NCBI GenBank assembly: GCA_964019695.1
Contig: OZ026516.1
Span: forward strand, 83,071,150-83,135,149
Length of the DNA stretch: 64,000 nt
Direction: 5' to 3'
From: Loripinus fragilis
Taxonomy: Eukaryota > Mollusca > Bivalvia > Lucinida > Lucinidae
Numbering within the stretch: position 1 is the stretch's first letter; every line of letters starts with the position of its first letter. Below, piece by piece: positions 31,680-44,500 of this stretch. Under the pieces are notes generated by a model that saw only the letters and a program-made list of their open reading frames with translations, did no database searches and was not told the DNA's origin. Position numbers and translations under genes: made by a program.

Positions 31680-34390
31680 TCAAACTTGAAAGAAGATTGT
31701 GTCATTTAAGGAACAGATTCTGTCATCTTAGGAAAGTAGAAGATTGTATCAATTTACAGATTGTGTCATTTAAGAAAGGTGAAAGATCATGTCATCTAAG
31801 ACAGAGAGAAGATTGCATCAATTAAAAGATTGTGTCATTTAAGAAAGGTGGAAGATTGTGTCATTTAAGAAAGGTGGAAGATTGTGTCATCTAAGAAAGG
31901 TAGAAGATTGCGTCATCTAAGAAAAAAAAAGTAGAGGATTGTATCAATTAACAGATTGTGTCATTTTAAGAAATGTGGAAGATTGTGTCATTTAAGAAAG
32001 GTGGAAAATTGTGTCATCTAAGAAAGGTAGAAGATTGTGTCATCTAAGAAAAGTGGAGGATTGTATCAATTAAAAGAAGAAAGGTGGAAGATTGTGTCAT
32101 CTAAGAAAGGTAGAAGATTGTGTCATCTAAAAAAGTTAGAGGATTGTATCAATTAAAAGCGTTATTTAAAAAAGGTGGAAAACTGTGTTATTTAAGAAAG
32201 CTGGAATACTGTGTTATTTAAGAAAGGTGGAATACTGTGTTATTTAAGAAAGGTGGAAAACTGTGTTATTAAAGAAAGGTAGAATATTGTGCCATATAAG
32301 AAAGGTGGAAGATTGTGTCATTTAAGAAAAGTAAAATATTGTGTCATTTAAGAAAGGTGAATATTGTGTATTTTAAGAAAGGTAGACTATTGTGTCATTT
32401 AAGAAAGGTAGAAGATTGTGTCATTTAAAAAAGGTGGACGATGGTATTGCTTATCAGACTGTGCTATTTAAGAAAGGTAGTCTTCACGATTGTAACATTA
32501 AGAAAGGTAGAAGTTTGTGTCATTAAGAAAGGTAGAAGATTGTGTCATTAAGAAAGGAAGAAGATTGTGTCATTAAGAAAGGAAGAAGATTGTGTCATTA
32601 AAGAAAGGTGGAAGACTGTGTCATTAAGAAAGGTAGAAGATTGTGTCATTAAGAAAGGTAGAAGATTGTGTCATAAAGAAAGGTAGAAGATTGTGTCATT
32701 AAGAAAGGTAGAAGATTGTGTCATTAAGAAAGGTAGAAGATTGTGTCATTAAGAAAGGTAGAAGATTGTGTCATTAAAGAAAGGTGGAAGACTGTGTTAT
32801 TTAAGAAAGATGTAAGATTGTGTCCTTTAAGAAAGAATTTGCTTGCATGGTGTCATTTAAGAAATGTGGAAGATTGTGTCATTTAAAAAATGTGAAAGAT
32901 TGTCATTTAAAAAAGGTGGAAGATTGTATTGATTAGCATAATGTGTCAATTAAGAAATAAAAGGTAGAATATTGTGTCTTTTGTGAAAGGTAAAAGATTG
33001 TGTCATTTAAGAAAGGTGGACGATTGTGTTATTTAAGAAAGGTGGAAGATCATGTGTCATTTACAAAAGGTGATTGACTGTTTCATTTAAGAAAGGTAGA
33101 AGATTGTGTTATTTAAGGAAGATGGAAGACTGTGTTATTAAAGAAAGGTGGAAGATTGTGTCATTAAGAAAGGTGAAAGATTGTGTCATTTAAGAAAGGT
33201 AAAATATTGTGTCACTTAAGAAGGTGGAATATTATGTCATTTAAGAAAGGTAGACTATTGTGTCAAGAAAGGTAAAAGATTGTGTCATCTAAGAAAGGTA
33301 GAAGATGGTGTCATCTAAGAAAAGTAGAGGATTGTATCAATTAAAAGATTGTCATTTTAAGAAAGGTGGATTGAGACCTACTATTTAAGACAGCTTAAAG
33401 ATTGTGTTATTTAAGGTGGAAGATTGTATTGATTAGCAGACTTTGTCATTCAAGAAAGGTAGTCTTCAAGATTGTGTCATTTAGAAAGGTTATAGATTGT
33501 GCCATTACCAAAAGTAGGAGAGTGTGCCTTTTAAGAAAGGTAAGATATCGTGCCATTCAAGAAAGGAGGAAGATTTTGTCATTCAAGAAAGGTGGTACAG
33601 TGGGTTATTTAAGGTGGAATATTGTGTCTTTTAACAAAGGTAAAAGATTGTGTCATTTAAGTAAGGTAGAAGATTGTGTCATTTAACTAAGGTAGAAGAT
33701 TGTGTCATTTAAGTAAAGTAGAAGATTGTGTCATTTAATAAAGGTAAAATATTGTGTCATTTAAGTTAAGTAGAAGATTGAGCCATTAAGAAAGGTAGAA
33801 GAGTGTGTCATTTAAGAAAGGTAAGATATCGTGTCATTTAAGAAAGGAGGAAGAGTGTGTCATTCAAGAAAGGTGGTAGAGTGGGTTATTTAAGGTGGAA
33901 TATTTTGTCATTTAACAAAGGTAAAAGATTGTGTCATTTAAGTAAGGTAGAAGATTGTGTCATTTAATTAAGGTAGAAGATAATATCATTTAAGTAAAGA
34001 AGAAGATTGTGTCATTTAATCAAGGTAAAATATGTGTCATTTAAGTTAAGTAGAAGATTGAGCCATTAAGAAAGGTAGAAGATTGTGTCATTTAAGAGAG
34101 GTAAATAATTAGTCATTTAAGAAAGGTGCGAAGAAATGTGAAAGCATGTGTTATTTAATAAAGGGGGGGGGGGGGTATTGTGTCATTTAGGAAAAAGGGA
34201 AGATTGTGTCATATAGGAATGGAAGAAGACTGTGTCATTTAGAAAAAGTGGAAGATTGTGTTATATAAAAAGGTAAAATATTGTGTCATTTAAATAAGGT
34301 AGAAGATTGGGTCAATTAAGAAAGGTAGAATATTGTGTCATTTTAGAAAGGTAAAATATTGTGTCATTTAAGAAAGGTGCGAAGAAATGT
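31680..34390 (+). repeat. 2.7 kb minisatellite, about 26-base unit
   Basis: About 100 irregular copies of AGATTGTGTCATTTAAGAAA-GGTAGA, with unit lengths from about 23 to 30 and local homogenised runs (for example 32510-32790). A G12 tract interrupts at about 34165. Open frames within it are repeat translations. Confidence 0.92.
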
Positions 34391-34394
34391 GGAA

Positions 34395-34690
34395 GACTGT
34401 TTGTTTTGTTGCTTTACGTCCCAGTCAACAGCTATGGTCAATGGGGGGATGGTCAGTTCACCTAACCGAAGTCCCAGTCAACAAGATTTCAGTCATGTCG
34501 GGACTCCTTCCAGAGAGGGAGAGAGGAAAGAATGGGATAGACAAGAAGGCCCCATCCCAAATTCACCTCCAGTGAAATTTTTTATCCTGTCAACAAGCCA
34601 ATATGTCAGGGCCATCTCTCTAAGAGCCCACCAGCCTACCATCCAGGATTGTGTGTACAGACGTTTCAAAATTACAATTTAAAAAAAAAA
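34395..34690. repeat. SINE-like remnant after the minisatellite
   Basis: GTTTTGTTGCTTTACGTCCC, AGTCAACAGCTATGGTCAAT and GATGGTCAGTTCACCTAACC match the tail of the 14761-15042 SINE family. A diverged body follows, up to an A-run at 34680. Confidence 0.55.
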
Positions 34691-35039
34691 AGAATTTCAA
34701 AATTCCATACGAGCACATTTGAAAAATTTAGATTATTATTCACTACATTACATTACTATAGTCATCAGGATTCACTTTTGATTAAAGGCCTCGCGAAATA
34801 GCGGATCTAAATAGTCTCATTATTTCTATTTGTATAATTCAATTAACTTTTTTCTCATTTTCAATCCTTTCCAAGTCACAAAATGAAAATTGGCTTAACT
34901 CATCATCTAGATCGAGCATTGACAAATTAGTGTTAAATATCATTCTTGCAGGCATGGAATAGCCTGATGATATTAGAACGGTCAAATTATGCATTTTACT
35001 GCAGCACATGGCATTTGATTTTTCTTCAGTCTTTTCTAT
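34691..35039. other. No gene recognised
   Basis: AT-rich sequence without repeats or exons that I can support. Confidence 0.45.
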
Positions 35040-35320
35040 TTAACTCTTTACCTTGCTAGTCATACATTTTCCAGTATGCTGCTAAATTAACTCCTAATGC
35101 GTCAATCGCAACAAAAGACGTCTGCTTTTCTCTTCTGCTGAAATGTTTTAAAAGAAGCTTCTATGGCAAATAGTGTGGACCCAGATCAGAGCAGTCTGTT
35201 CTGGGTCCACATTGTTTGCTTCTATACTTAATTTGCCAGTAATTTTAGGCAATTATTTGCAGTGGACGACTTCAGCAGACCAATTTTTCAGATGCATTTT
35301 TTTGGCCCTTTAAAGGTTAA
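35040..35320. mobile_element. TTAA-flanked small TIR element (GGATCCAG family)
   Basis: TTAACTCTTTACCTTGCTAG at the left, CCCTTTAAAGGTTAA at the right. The centre GTGTGGACCCAGATCAGAGC pairs with TGTTCTGGGTCCACAT. A diverged but complete copy. Confidence 0.65.
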
Positions 35321-36640
35321 GAGTCTTTTGGGATCTTTTTGTATGATATACAGTATGTAGTTCAGAAATAGCCTCAATTTTAATGTCAAACACACATGCT
35401 TCCATCCTCCCATTTTTCAAGCGTGTCATTTACCATTTCTGAACTACCAGTTACTGGGGGTTCATGGATTTGTCAAATTATACCACGGTAGTTCATAAAA
35501 ATGTTAATTAGAGGGCTCAAATATCAATATTAAACTGCTATGATTTATGATTTTGGGGCTTTTACACCATTTTAAAGTGACAACACATATTTAATAGAAG
35601 ATAAATGATAGGCGGGCGGACAAGGGGTAGTATCCGGAAACTGTCAGTGAATTATGGCAAGAAAAATTGCTATCTTTCACAATGAGATAGCAAGTTGAAT
35701 GCGAGTTTTCCAACCAATTCAACTATTTATTTTTCCCCCACTGTTAGCCATATATCCTTTTCACTTGCTCCTGAAAAAAGCAAAGCTGAAAAACTTAACT
35801 CTTTGCCTCCTGGGCAATTTTTCATGCTTTTTTGGTTGCCCGCTGATTTTTTTCAGGAATACTGTCAGAGCATTATCAATTGCAACCATTTACTTCCATT
35901 GGATTATTGGTCACCCTGTCAACTCCAGCTAATTTAACAACATGATAATCATAAATGTAGGGAGGAGCTTCCAAACTCAGTGGTTGTTTTAGTAGTAATA
36001 AATTATTATTAATATATCAACATCAATTTGCCACCATGACTCTCAGATGTTTATACAACAAACTGTATCCTGCTACACCTAACTACTTTTTCCTGCTTTT
36101 TACGCCTACTGCATACATTCAAGTGTACTTCAGACTAGATTTTTTTTTCATGGAAATTTTTTATAGAAGCAAATGTTACCAGGGGAGCAGTCTGATCTTT
36201 TCAATATAAGCTACATAAGAACATCAACAGACTAGGGAAGTAGACAAGTTTGCTTTTGCCGTCTACCCTGTGTGAAATCCTCGTCTGTATCAAATCAGTA
36301 TTTTAGTCATATGTTTAAGTACAGCTGTATATTAGTGGGGTGGCAAAAATTCCAAAACGATTTTCTTTTATTTGTATACACTGAATTTTAAGCTAAATTA
36401 ATAGCTGTTATATTAGAGAGACGGGCATACCAGAATAACAATGTCAAGTTCGAGTCGCAACATGTGAAAAAAAATTGTTTACAGAATGCACCATAGTAGA
36501 CTCAGATCACCCAAAATGAATCTTCTTTATCTGATGGAACCCAGACCTGTAGCCTGCATATTCACGTAGGCTGGTCCTAGTTATTTTTTGTCAATTCGTA
36601 AAAGATAAATTTTCCATGTTTTGCTGAGGTACACTGCTAT
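35321..36640. other. No gene recognised
   Basis: Overlapping 77-80 codon frames at 35695-35937 cover another diverged small-element fragment (AACTCTTTGCCTCCTGGGCA, GCCCGCTGATTTTTTTCAGG). No protein family is evident. The rest is AT-rich. Confidence 0.45.
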
Positions 36641-36645
36641 CAATG

Positions 36646-36838
36646 TCAACACTTTGCCTACCGGGCAATTTTTCAAATAGTTTGTTGTCTGCTGATATTT
36701 TTAAAAATTCGAAAAAACTTTCTGGAATACCACAGTCTGGATCCATATCAGGCCCGACGAAAGTTTCCTCGGGCCTAATATGGATCCAAACTTTTTGCAA
36801 AGTTTATCAGCAAACGACACTAGACCGTAAAGAGTTAA
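36646..36838. mobile_element. TTAA-type small TIR element (GGATCCAG family)
   Basis: From TCAACACTTTGCCTACCGG to CGTAAAGAGTTAA. The centre is CTGGATCCATATCAGGCCCG / CGGGCCTAATATGGATCC. The order of landmarks matches 37015-37236 read on the opposite strand. Confidence 0.7.
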
Positions 36839-37014
36839 AAAGCTTTAGGAAAAGATCAAAGAAATACCACCAGGAGTTACAATAAAGTTACATTATTTTC
36901 ATTTGAAATGATCTATTTTTTTTCTTATTCAAATATGTTACTACTTCATGAATATTAAGCGGGAGCAACACTGAACTGCAGATAGTGTTACTACATAATA
37001 AAACACTAGTCTAG

Positions 37015-37236
37015 TTAACTCTTTCCTTGCTAGCGGAGACTTTTTCCATCTGCTGAGAACCTTTACAAACAGTTTGGGCACAGATCAGGACTGACAAAAT
37101 GTTGGTTCTGATCTGGATCCAAATCATTTGACACTCCGATACTGTTCCTCAAAGAATTTTTTTAAAAAGTTGATTCTGATAAACATCAGAAGACGACACA
37201 AAAAGCATGAAAAATTACCCAGCATGCAAAAAGTTA
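37015..37236. mobile_element. TTAA-flanked small TIR element (GGATCCAG family), full length
   Basis: TTAACTCTTTCCTTGCTAG; ATCTGCTGAGAACC; centre TTGGGCACAGATCAGGACTG / GGTTCTGATCTGGATCC; CATCAGAAGACGACACAAAA; GCATGCAAAAAGTTA. This is the most complete reference copy in the window, about 220 bases. Confidence 0.72.
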
Positions 37237-37480
37237 TATCTTCTGTACGATGTCACATATTGATAACTCAAACACAATAATCAAAAGGCACAGAAGAAGA
37301 AAATACATTACAAGTGAATGGTAAACTGACTCAGCATGATGTTGCAAATCGTTTTCTTTTAATTTTTGTATGTTAAGTTATGAAAATAAAATTCTTTAAA
37401 TAATTTGAAATTTGACTTAGAAATAAGCTCCCTTATTTTTGAAAAGCATGTTTTTGCTAAAATGACCCTATTTTGTGTTT

Positions 37481-37653
37481 TTTGTTTGTTTGAGTTGATG
37501 TTTGATGTCCCAGTCAACCATTTTTCAGTCATATCAGGACATTTCCACGGTTAAACCAGTACTGTATAAGTAGGGGATAGTCTTCAACTCAGCTTCAATC
37601 CGATGGGGCTGGAACCAGCGACATTTCCATCTCACGACTGAGCCACTTTTTGT
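37481..37653 (-). mobile_element. tRNA-headed SINE, minus strand
   Basis: On the minus strand the head is AGTGGCTCAGTCGTGAGATG (A box) and TCGCTGGTTCCAGCCCC (B box). The body contains the complement of GGTTAAACCAGTACTG and the end is CAAACAAACAAAAAACAC. Confidence 0.7.
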
Positions 37654-37734
37654 GTGTGAGTGGTACTTGAATAATTTACAAGAAAACTAGATGCAGCTTT
37701 CAGAAGAAAACATAATATCTCCCCCACCCACTTC

Positions 37735-38540
37735 ATAGAATTATATGACCCTGGTGACCTTGAAGTTTGGATCAAGGTCATCAAAAGCTAATCATTTATT
37801 AAGGTCCTCATATTGATTTACCTGTGTCAGTTCGGTAAAAATCTGGCCATTGGTTCAGAAGATAGAGTGCAGACAAGGTTTTTTCACTGAGTAATATGAT
37901 CCTGGTGACCTTGAAAATTAGGTCAAGGTCACCAATTCTAATCATTTCTCAAGGTCCTCCCAATGATGAATCTGTGCCAGTTTGGTCCAAATCTTACTAT
38001 TGGTTCAGAAGTTTGAGTGAAGACAAAGCTTTTTCATAGTTATACTATCCTAGTGACCTTGAAAATTAGGTCAAGGTTGCCAAAATCACAAGTTAAAGTG
38101 CAGACAAGGTTTTTTCATAGTTATATGACCCTGGTGACTTTGAAAATTAGGTCAAGGTTATCAAAATCTGATAATTTCTTAAGATCTTCCCAATGATGTA
38201 TCTGTGCCAGTTTTGGTCAAAATCTGGCCGTTGGTTCAGAAGATAGTCTCAGTACAGACAAGGCTTTTCACAGAGTTATATGATCCAGGTTACCTTAAAA
38301 ATTAGGTCAATCTGACTTATTAAGGTTCCCCAAATGATGTATCTGTCCCAGTTTGGTTAAAATCTGGCCATTGGTTCACAAGATGGAGTGCAAAACAGGC
38401 TTTTTCATAGATCCTGGTGACCTTGAAAACTAGGTCAACTTCAAGGTTAAGAGAATCAAATAAAACCTTTGGGCTGTCCCAAATGTTTGGTAAAAATCCA
38501 TCCAATGGTTCAGAAATTAGAACACAGACAAAAAGCTACG
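37735..38540 (+). repeat. Tandem 'cctggtgaccttgaaaattaggtcaagg' repeats
   Basis: Six diverged units of about 130-155 bases. CCTGGTGACCTTGA-like starts occur at about 37750, 37901, 38047, 38130, 38284 and 38413, each followed by AGGTCAAGGTCACCAA and TTGGTTCAGAAG-like blocks. It is non-coding. Confidence 0.7.
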
Positions 38541-39375
38541 CGGATGCTCAACGCCTACGGGATCCACACCAAAACAATATGTTTGCCCACCCCTTTGGAG
38601 GGGGAGGGGGCATAATTCACAATTTTCATTTACAATTTCTTCTTTATATTTGCCCTGCTGGATAAATTTATACTCGATCATTTATTCTGATTTTGCAGCA
38701 TTTGAACCATTATAAGTCAACACAAATTTGGACCTTTTCACTTCTGGAACAAATTTTTATGGAGATCAATCCTTAACCTTTCGAAGTCATTCGTCGCCCA
38801 TTAAATCATTAACAAGATAAGCTTCTTGTGACAGAGATCAATACAATTATTCATTTTTGAACTTCCAAGTCAATAGTGATCTATTCTTGTTCTGCTATTT
38901 CTATTATCAAAATGATATATATTTTCACAATCATTTCATTTAACATTTCTCTTGTTAGACAACCCTGCGAGTGCTACGAAAAAGGACCAGTATTTTCTAA
39001 CATTCGTGGTTGTTTCGAGGCTGTTGTTTTTTTTTTTATGAAAACTTTAAGTACCCATTCATATTTATATAACAAAAATCACTTTTTCCTTCTTTTTTTC
39101 TTTTCTTTTTTTTTGGGGGGGGGACCACTTCTTTTAATTGGAGGAACAGTGTACTTAATATGAAAAGAAGTTCATAATTATTTCCGCAAAATCATACATG
39201 TGGGAGTGGGAGTATATAGCATCCTCCAAGGATAAATTTTAATAAGTCTTTAGACACTTAGAATCTGCAAAAGCCATCAGCATGAAATCTCTAAAGCATT
39301 CAGATAATTTTTCTAATCATTCTTAAAGAATAAAATTACATAACATAACCCTGGAGCAATGAAATAAGCTGTTTT
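38541..39375. other. No gene recognised
   Basis: Contains a G-rich stretch (38590-38610) and a T-rich to G9 junction (39060-39123). A 95-codon frame at 38876-39163 depends on these tracts and has no domain. Confidence 0.45.
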
Positions 39376-39660
39376 CAACTCTTTACTTGCTAGTGACATC
39401 TTTGATCATCTGCTACAGGCAAGTTTGTGTAAAATTCAAGGAGTTTTCAAGGACTTCTAAAAGACTTACCTACTGTTTTCAAGGACTGAAAACTTATGAA
39501 AATACTGATTTTACACATTTAAATTCTACTTTGGAAATGCTAGACTGCATTTCTAAAGATATTAGTTTTAGAAAATTAGTATAAAATTGTGGTGCCTTTA
39601 TTTGGTGCAGCATATGCTGCACCAAATAAAGACACCACAATTTTAAACTGATTTAGATCT
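39376..39660. repeat. Small-element remnant with 62-base perfect-type hairpin
   Basis: Left end TCAACTCTTTACTTGCTAG / ATCATCTGCTACAGG matches the TTAA-element family. At 39583-39644 lies an inverted repeat with arms AATTGTGGTGCCTTTATTTG / GTGCAGCA and complement, with only one mismatch and essentially no loop. Confidence 0.6.
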
Positions 39661-40108
39661 CCAAAGACAGTATTGAATCCTCCTGTAAATGGTAAAATTA
39701 AATGACTTTTCAAGGCCTTTGAGTGTTTATCCAGTATTTTTCAAGGCAAATTTAATTTTCAATGCTTTTTCAAGACAGTCCTGTTTATTCAAGTACTTTT
39801 CAAGCCTGTGCGATCAAATATCATCGTTTTGGGCTATCGAAAACACTTTTTTGTTTATAGATTGCAACCTACCCAGCAAGATAAATCAGCTAGTTACATC
39901 TGTTCTTATAACTAATCGACTGATGAGTCTCATAGTTAAAAAGATATAAATTATGTCAATTCAAATGAAGAAACAAATTAACTTATAATAAAAGCATATG
40001 TTGAAGATTTTTCAAAGTTTCAAATTTTCAAGATCAAAGAGAAATTTGACTTCGGCATCCTGGCCTGTACATTATCTTTAAATATGCATAGAACTATGCT
40101 CTGCTGCA
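39661..40108. other. No gene recognised
   Basis: AT-rich with repeated TTTTCAAGGC-like motifs around 39700-39800. No exon features. Confidence 0.45.
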
Positions 40109-41205
40109 TTAACCCTTTGAATGCTGGGTTCATGCTTTTGTTGTCGTCTGCTGACATTTTTCAAAATTAACTGTTTCAAAAAATTCTTTCAGGAACACAG
40201 TATATACATGGTCATTTCTGACATCCTTTGGGTACAGCTGTCTTTTCTGACCTCCCCCTGGGTATATGTGGTCATTTCTGAAATTCCATGGATGTCTGGG
40301 GTCATAACTGACTTTAACTGGGCATCTGTAGTCATTCGTGACTTCCCCTGTGTATCTGTGGTCATTACTGAAATTCCATGGATGTCTGGGGTCATAACTG
40401 ACTTCAACTGGGCATCTGGGGTCATTCGTGACTTCCCCTGTGTATCTTTGGTCATAATTCTTGCCTTCCCCTGGGTATTTGTGGTTGTTCCTGATGTTAC
40501 CTAGGTAGCTGAGGTCATTCCCGACTAAATTTATGGGAAAATGTGTAGTCTTTGAATTCCCCTGGGCATCTGTGGTCATTCTTGACTTCCCATGGTAATT
40601 ATATACTGACTTCCCTGTATACCTGTGTTTATTAATGATATTCCCTGTATACCTGTGGTAATTAATGAGATTCCCTGTAAATCTGTGGTCATTACTGCTT
40701 CCCCTGGATATGTGTAGACATTCTCGACTTCCCCTGGATGTCTGTGGTTACTTCTGACATTCTCTGGATATCTGTGGTCATTACTGCTTCCCCTGGATAT
40801 GTGTAGACATTCTTGACTTCCCCTGGATGTCTGGGGTTACTACTGACATTCTCTGGATATCTGTGGTCATTACCGACTTTTCCTAGCTATCTTTGATTTT
40901 TATATCGTTGGGCATTCCTGATTTCAACAAGGTATCTTTGGTAATTCTTAATTTACCTTAGGCATCTGTGGTCATTCCTAATGCCCCTTGGGTATCTGTG
41001 GTCTTTCCCGACTTCCCCTGGGTATCTGTGGTCAATTATTACTGACTTATCTTGGGTATATGATTGTGGTCATTACTGACTTCCCCTGGGTATCTGGTTC
41101 ACTGGTGATGTTCACTTGGTAACTGTGGTCATTACTGACTTGTCTGGCCTGATCTTGGTCAAAACTATTTGCAAAGGTTATCAGCAAAAGACAAATGTCA
41201 TAAGT
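40109..41205. mobile_element. TTAA-family small element with a minisatellite in place of its centre
   Basis: The left half (40109-40200) reads TTAACCCTTTGAATGCTGGG, GTCGTCTGCTGACATTTTTC and AAAATTCTTTCAGGAACACA. The right half (41138-41205) reads GTCTGGCCTGATCTTGG, TTGCAAAGGTTATCAGCAAA and AGACAAATGTCA. These are the two ends of the GGATCCAG family in correct order and orientation, about 940 bases apart instead of about 40. Confidence 0.65.
40200..41135 (+). repeat. Minisatellite, about 30-base unit
   Basis: About 30 units of TGTGGTCATTACTGACTTCC-CCTGGGTATC with variants (ATTCCATGGATGTC, TTCCCTGTATACC). Overlapping open frames on both strands (127, 149 and 88 codons) translate the repeat only. 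Confidence 0.9.
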
Positions 41206-41434
41206 CAACACTTTACTCAATAGGCAATTTTTAGATCACGACATCATTTTCTATTTTGAGACAACATTGAAAAAATTACAAGAAAAATTTAAGTAAAGTT
41301 TTGAATACTTTTTAAAATATTATGGAAAATGGAGCATTTGCTCCAATGGAGCAAATGCTCAATTTTCCATGATATTTTCAAATACATATTATTTCTAAGG
41401 CATCAAAAGGCGCTATCAAGGAGTTAAGGGTTAA
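41206..41434. mobile_element. Small TTAA-type TIR element with hairpin centre, second copy
   Basis: Sister of 20943-21158 in the inverted order: TCAACACTTTACTCAATAGG to GGAGTTAAGGGTTAA. The centre is AATGGAGCATTTGCTCC / GGAGCAAATGCTC. It directly abuts the previous element. Confidence 0.68.
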
Positions 41435-41507
41435 TTCACACAACAGCTACTTCATATCTTAAAGTCATCAGGTCTGTACTATACAAATAAATTTGTTAGA
41501 TTTATAT

Positions 41508-44500
41508 TACCCCGGCATCCAATTTACGTTACCTTGCACCCCCCCCAGGACAATTTTTCATGGGTGCCAAATTGTTCATTGGGACCCCCTGGATGGGAAA
41601 CGAAGGTGTCCTCAAAAAAATTTTGGTTTGGGCTATGTGAAATTGCATGGTTTCTATGCCAACCGATAGCGAATTTGAGAAGGGGGGTCTGCCTATAAAA
41701 CTACTCATATCTCAGCTGTTACTTATCCTAGACTACTAAACTTAATACCAAATTAAAGCTTAGACATATGCCTAATATCCCCTTGTTGCATATGGAAATT
41801 ATCTAATTTGCATATTCATAAATATTTATGAAAACATTAAAAATGTGTTTCACGAATGGGGGTATACGTACAAGATCAATAATATATCAGCTGCTTTTAG
41901 TCGTAGAGTACTAAAATTTGTACTAAAATAAAGCTAAGACATAGGCCTTTCATTCCATGGTCAAATATGCAACATACCTTATTTGCATAATTTGCATATT
42001 CATGAATATTAATAAAAACGCTAAAAAATAAGGGAAAATCTTTACAAATATAAATAGGCTGATTTCATCCCAATATTGTCATTGTTGCATGTTTTAATAT
42101 AATCAATGTTACAATTTGACAGGTCCAATCATCCAGTGGTCCTATATGAATATTATCTCATTTGAATATTCATGAAAATGCCTGAAAACTTAAAAAAAAT
42201 GAGGGAAAATCACGTAAAAACTATAAGCCTAGGGGAGGGGTTAATGTACAATCTATCCTGCACTCCTAGGGCCTTTTAAATTCATGCCAAATTGTTCAGT
42301 GGGACAATCAGAATGTGAAATGGAGTTCTCCTCACAAGAAATTAGGTATGGGATACGTAAAAATGCATGGTTTCCATGGCAACCGCTTATATGGTTCTCG
42401 AGATTGGGGGGTAGGCCTACAAATTCAATCATATCTAGGGTTCTACTTATCCTAGAGCACTAAAATTGGTGTCAAATTAAAGCTTAGACACATGTCTTTC
42501 TTCTTGTGGCAGATTTGTGAATCATTTAATTTGTATATTTATGAATATTAATGAAAACCTACAAAAATGAAGTAAAATCATAAAAAAACAACATAAATGA
42601 ACATATTTCAGCACAAAAACATCATCAAACCACCATTGTTGCCAGTTTTTATATCCTCAGTGATTCAATTTGATAAGTTCTTTCATCCAGTGGTCCTATA
42701 TGAAAATTATCTCATGGTCCTATATGAAAATTATCTCATTTGCATATTCATGAATATTAATGAAATCTTAAAATGATGGAAAAAAGCATGGGTAAACTAT
42801 AGTATGCAACAGGGGTAATAAGACCTAAATTGAACACATCAGACATTTTATTATGGGCATAAATTTGTCCAATAGGACCACTTAAATGTAAAAAAATATT
42901 GTCCTCAAAAATAAATGTTATTTGGGTTTTTGAAATTTCATGGTTTCCATGGCAACCCATTATGCCGACTGTAAAGATTGGGGGTATACATACAAAAAAT
43001 ACTCATATCTTAACAACATCTCATCCTAGATTACTAAACATGGTACCAAATTAATCCCTGGACATAGTAGTTTTATTTGGTAGTTAGATATGCAAATTAT
43101 CTAATATCCATATTCATGAATATTAATGAAAACTTTAGATATGAGAGATAAAATCTCAGAAAAATTAGGGGGTGTATGTATAAAATTACCAATATCTCAG
43201 CAGCTATGCGTCCGAGTGTATCAAGCTTCGTGCCAAATCAATGCTTAGACATAGTACTTTTACCTTAAGTTCAGCTTTGAAAAATAGTTATCATAAATAA
43301 TTATGAATTTTAATTAAAACAGAAGAAACAAATGAAAAATCGCGGAAAAATCAAGGGGTGCACTTACAAATCTAATAATATCTCAATTGCTAAGTGCCCT
43401 AGAGTACCAAAATTGGTTTTAAACTAATGCTAAGACAATAGTATGTTTAACAAATCATCAAATTTTAAAACGGTCATATTATAATATTTATGAATATTGA
43501 TGAAACCATGAGCATTTTGAGAATAATATTTGAAAATGAAGGGGATATACCTACAAAATTACTCATATCTCAGCAGCTTATGGCCCTTACGTAGCAAACA
43601 AGGTGCCAACTTATTGCTATGATACAGCCCTTTATCTCAATGGTTATATTTGCCAGTTGTCGCATTTACATATTCATGAAAATTAATACAAACATTAGAA
43701 TAAAGAGAAAAATCGCCGAAAATGAATGGGGTATACCTACAAAATAACCAATATCTTAGCTGCTAATTGGCCTAGAGTAGCAAACAATATACTTAATTTA
43801 AGTCTATGCATAGCAGATTTACCTAGTGGGAAGATATAAGAATTAACTAATTTGTTTAATATCAATATTAATAAAAAAAACTTTAAAAATACAAGTAAAA
43901 AATGTATACAAATTGATAGCAGTGTAGTTACAAAATTACTCATATCTCAGCTGTTATAAATTTTATACTTTTTTCTTTTACTCAATTTTACTTAGGATTA
44001 TGCTGTTTGATATGGTACCAAGCTTGTTACTATTGGGCAATTGGAAGCCAATATATGAATCACTTTGTAGCTATACCCCCTTAATTTTCCTGTATTTTCT
44101 CTTAATCTCTCATGTTTTCATCAATATTCATGAGAATTTAAATTTGATGTGTTATAAATTGGATCATTTTGGTAAACATGTTGTGTCTATGCATTGACTT
44201 AAAATCAAGTTTGGCACTATTGGGCACTGAACTACTGAGATATGAGTAATTTTGGAAGTGCACCCCCTTGATTTTTGCCGCAATTTTTCTTTCATTTCTT
44301 CTGTTTACATTAAAAATCACGAATATTCATGATAAATATTTTTCATATTATACCTTATGGTAAAAGTACGATGTCTAAGCATTAAATTGGCACTAGCTTT
44401 GTTACACTGGAACACATGGTAGGTGAAATATTTGTCATTTTATATGTACACCCCTTAATTTTTCTAAGATTCTTTCTTTAATTACAAAACTTTTCATTAA

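Noticed and set aside
31680..34390. Coding potential in the 26-base array
   Set aside because: The frame changes with unit length, and the 94-codon frame at 33402-33686 is repeat-derived.
40121..40579. Overlapping open frames on both strands (88-149 codons)
   Set aside because: Same artefact from a 30-base minisatellite; open on both strands at once.
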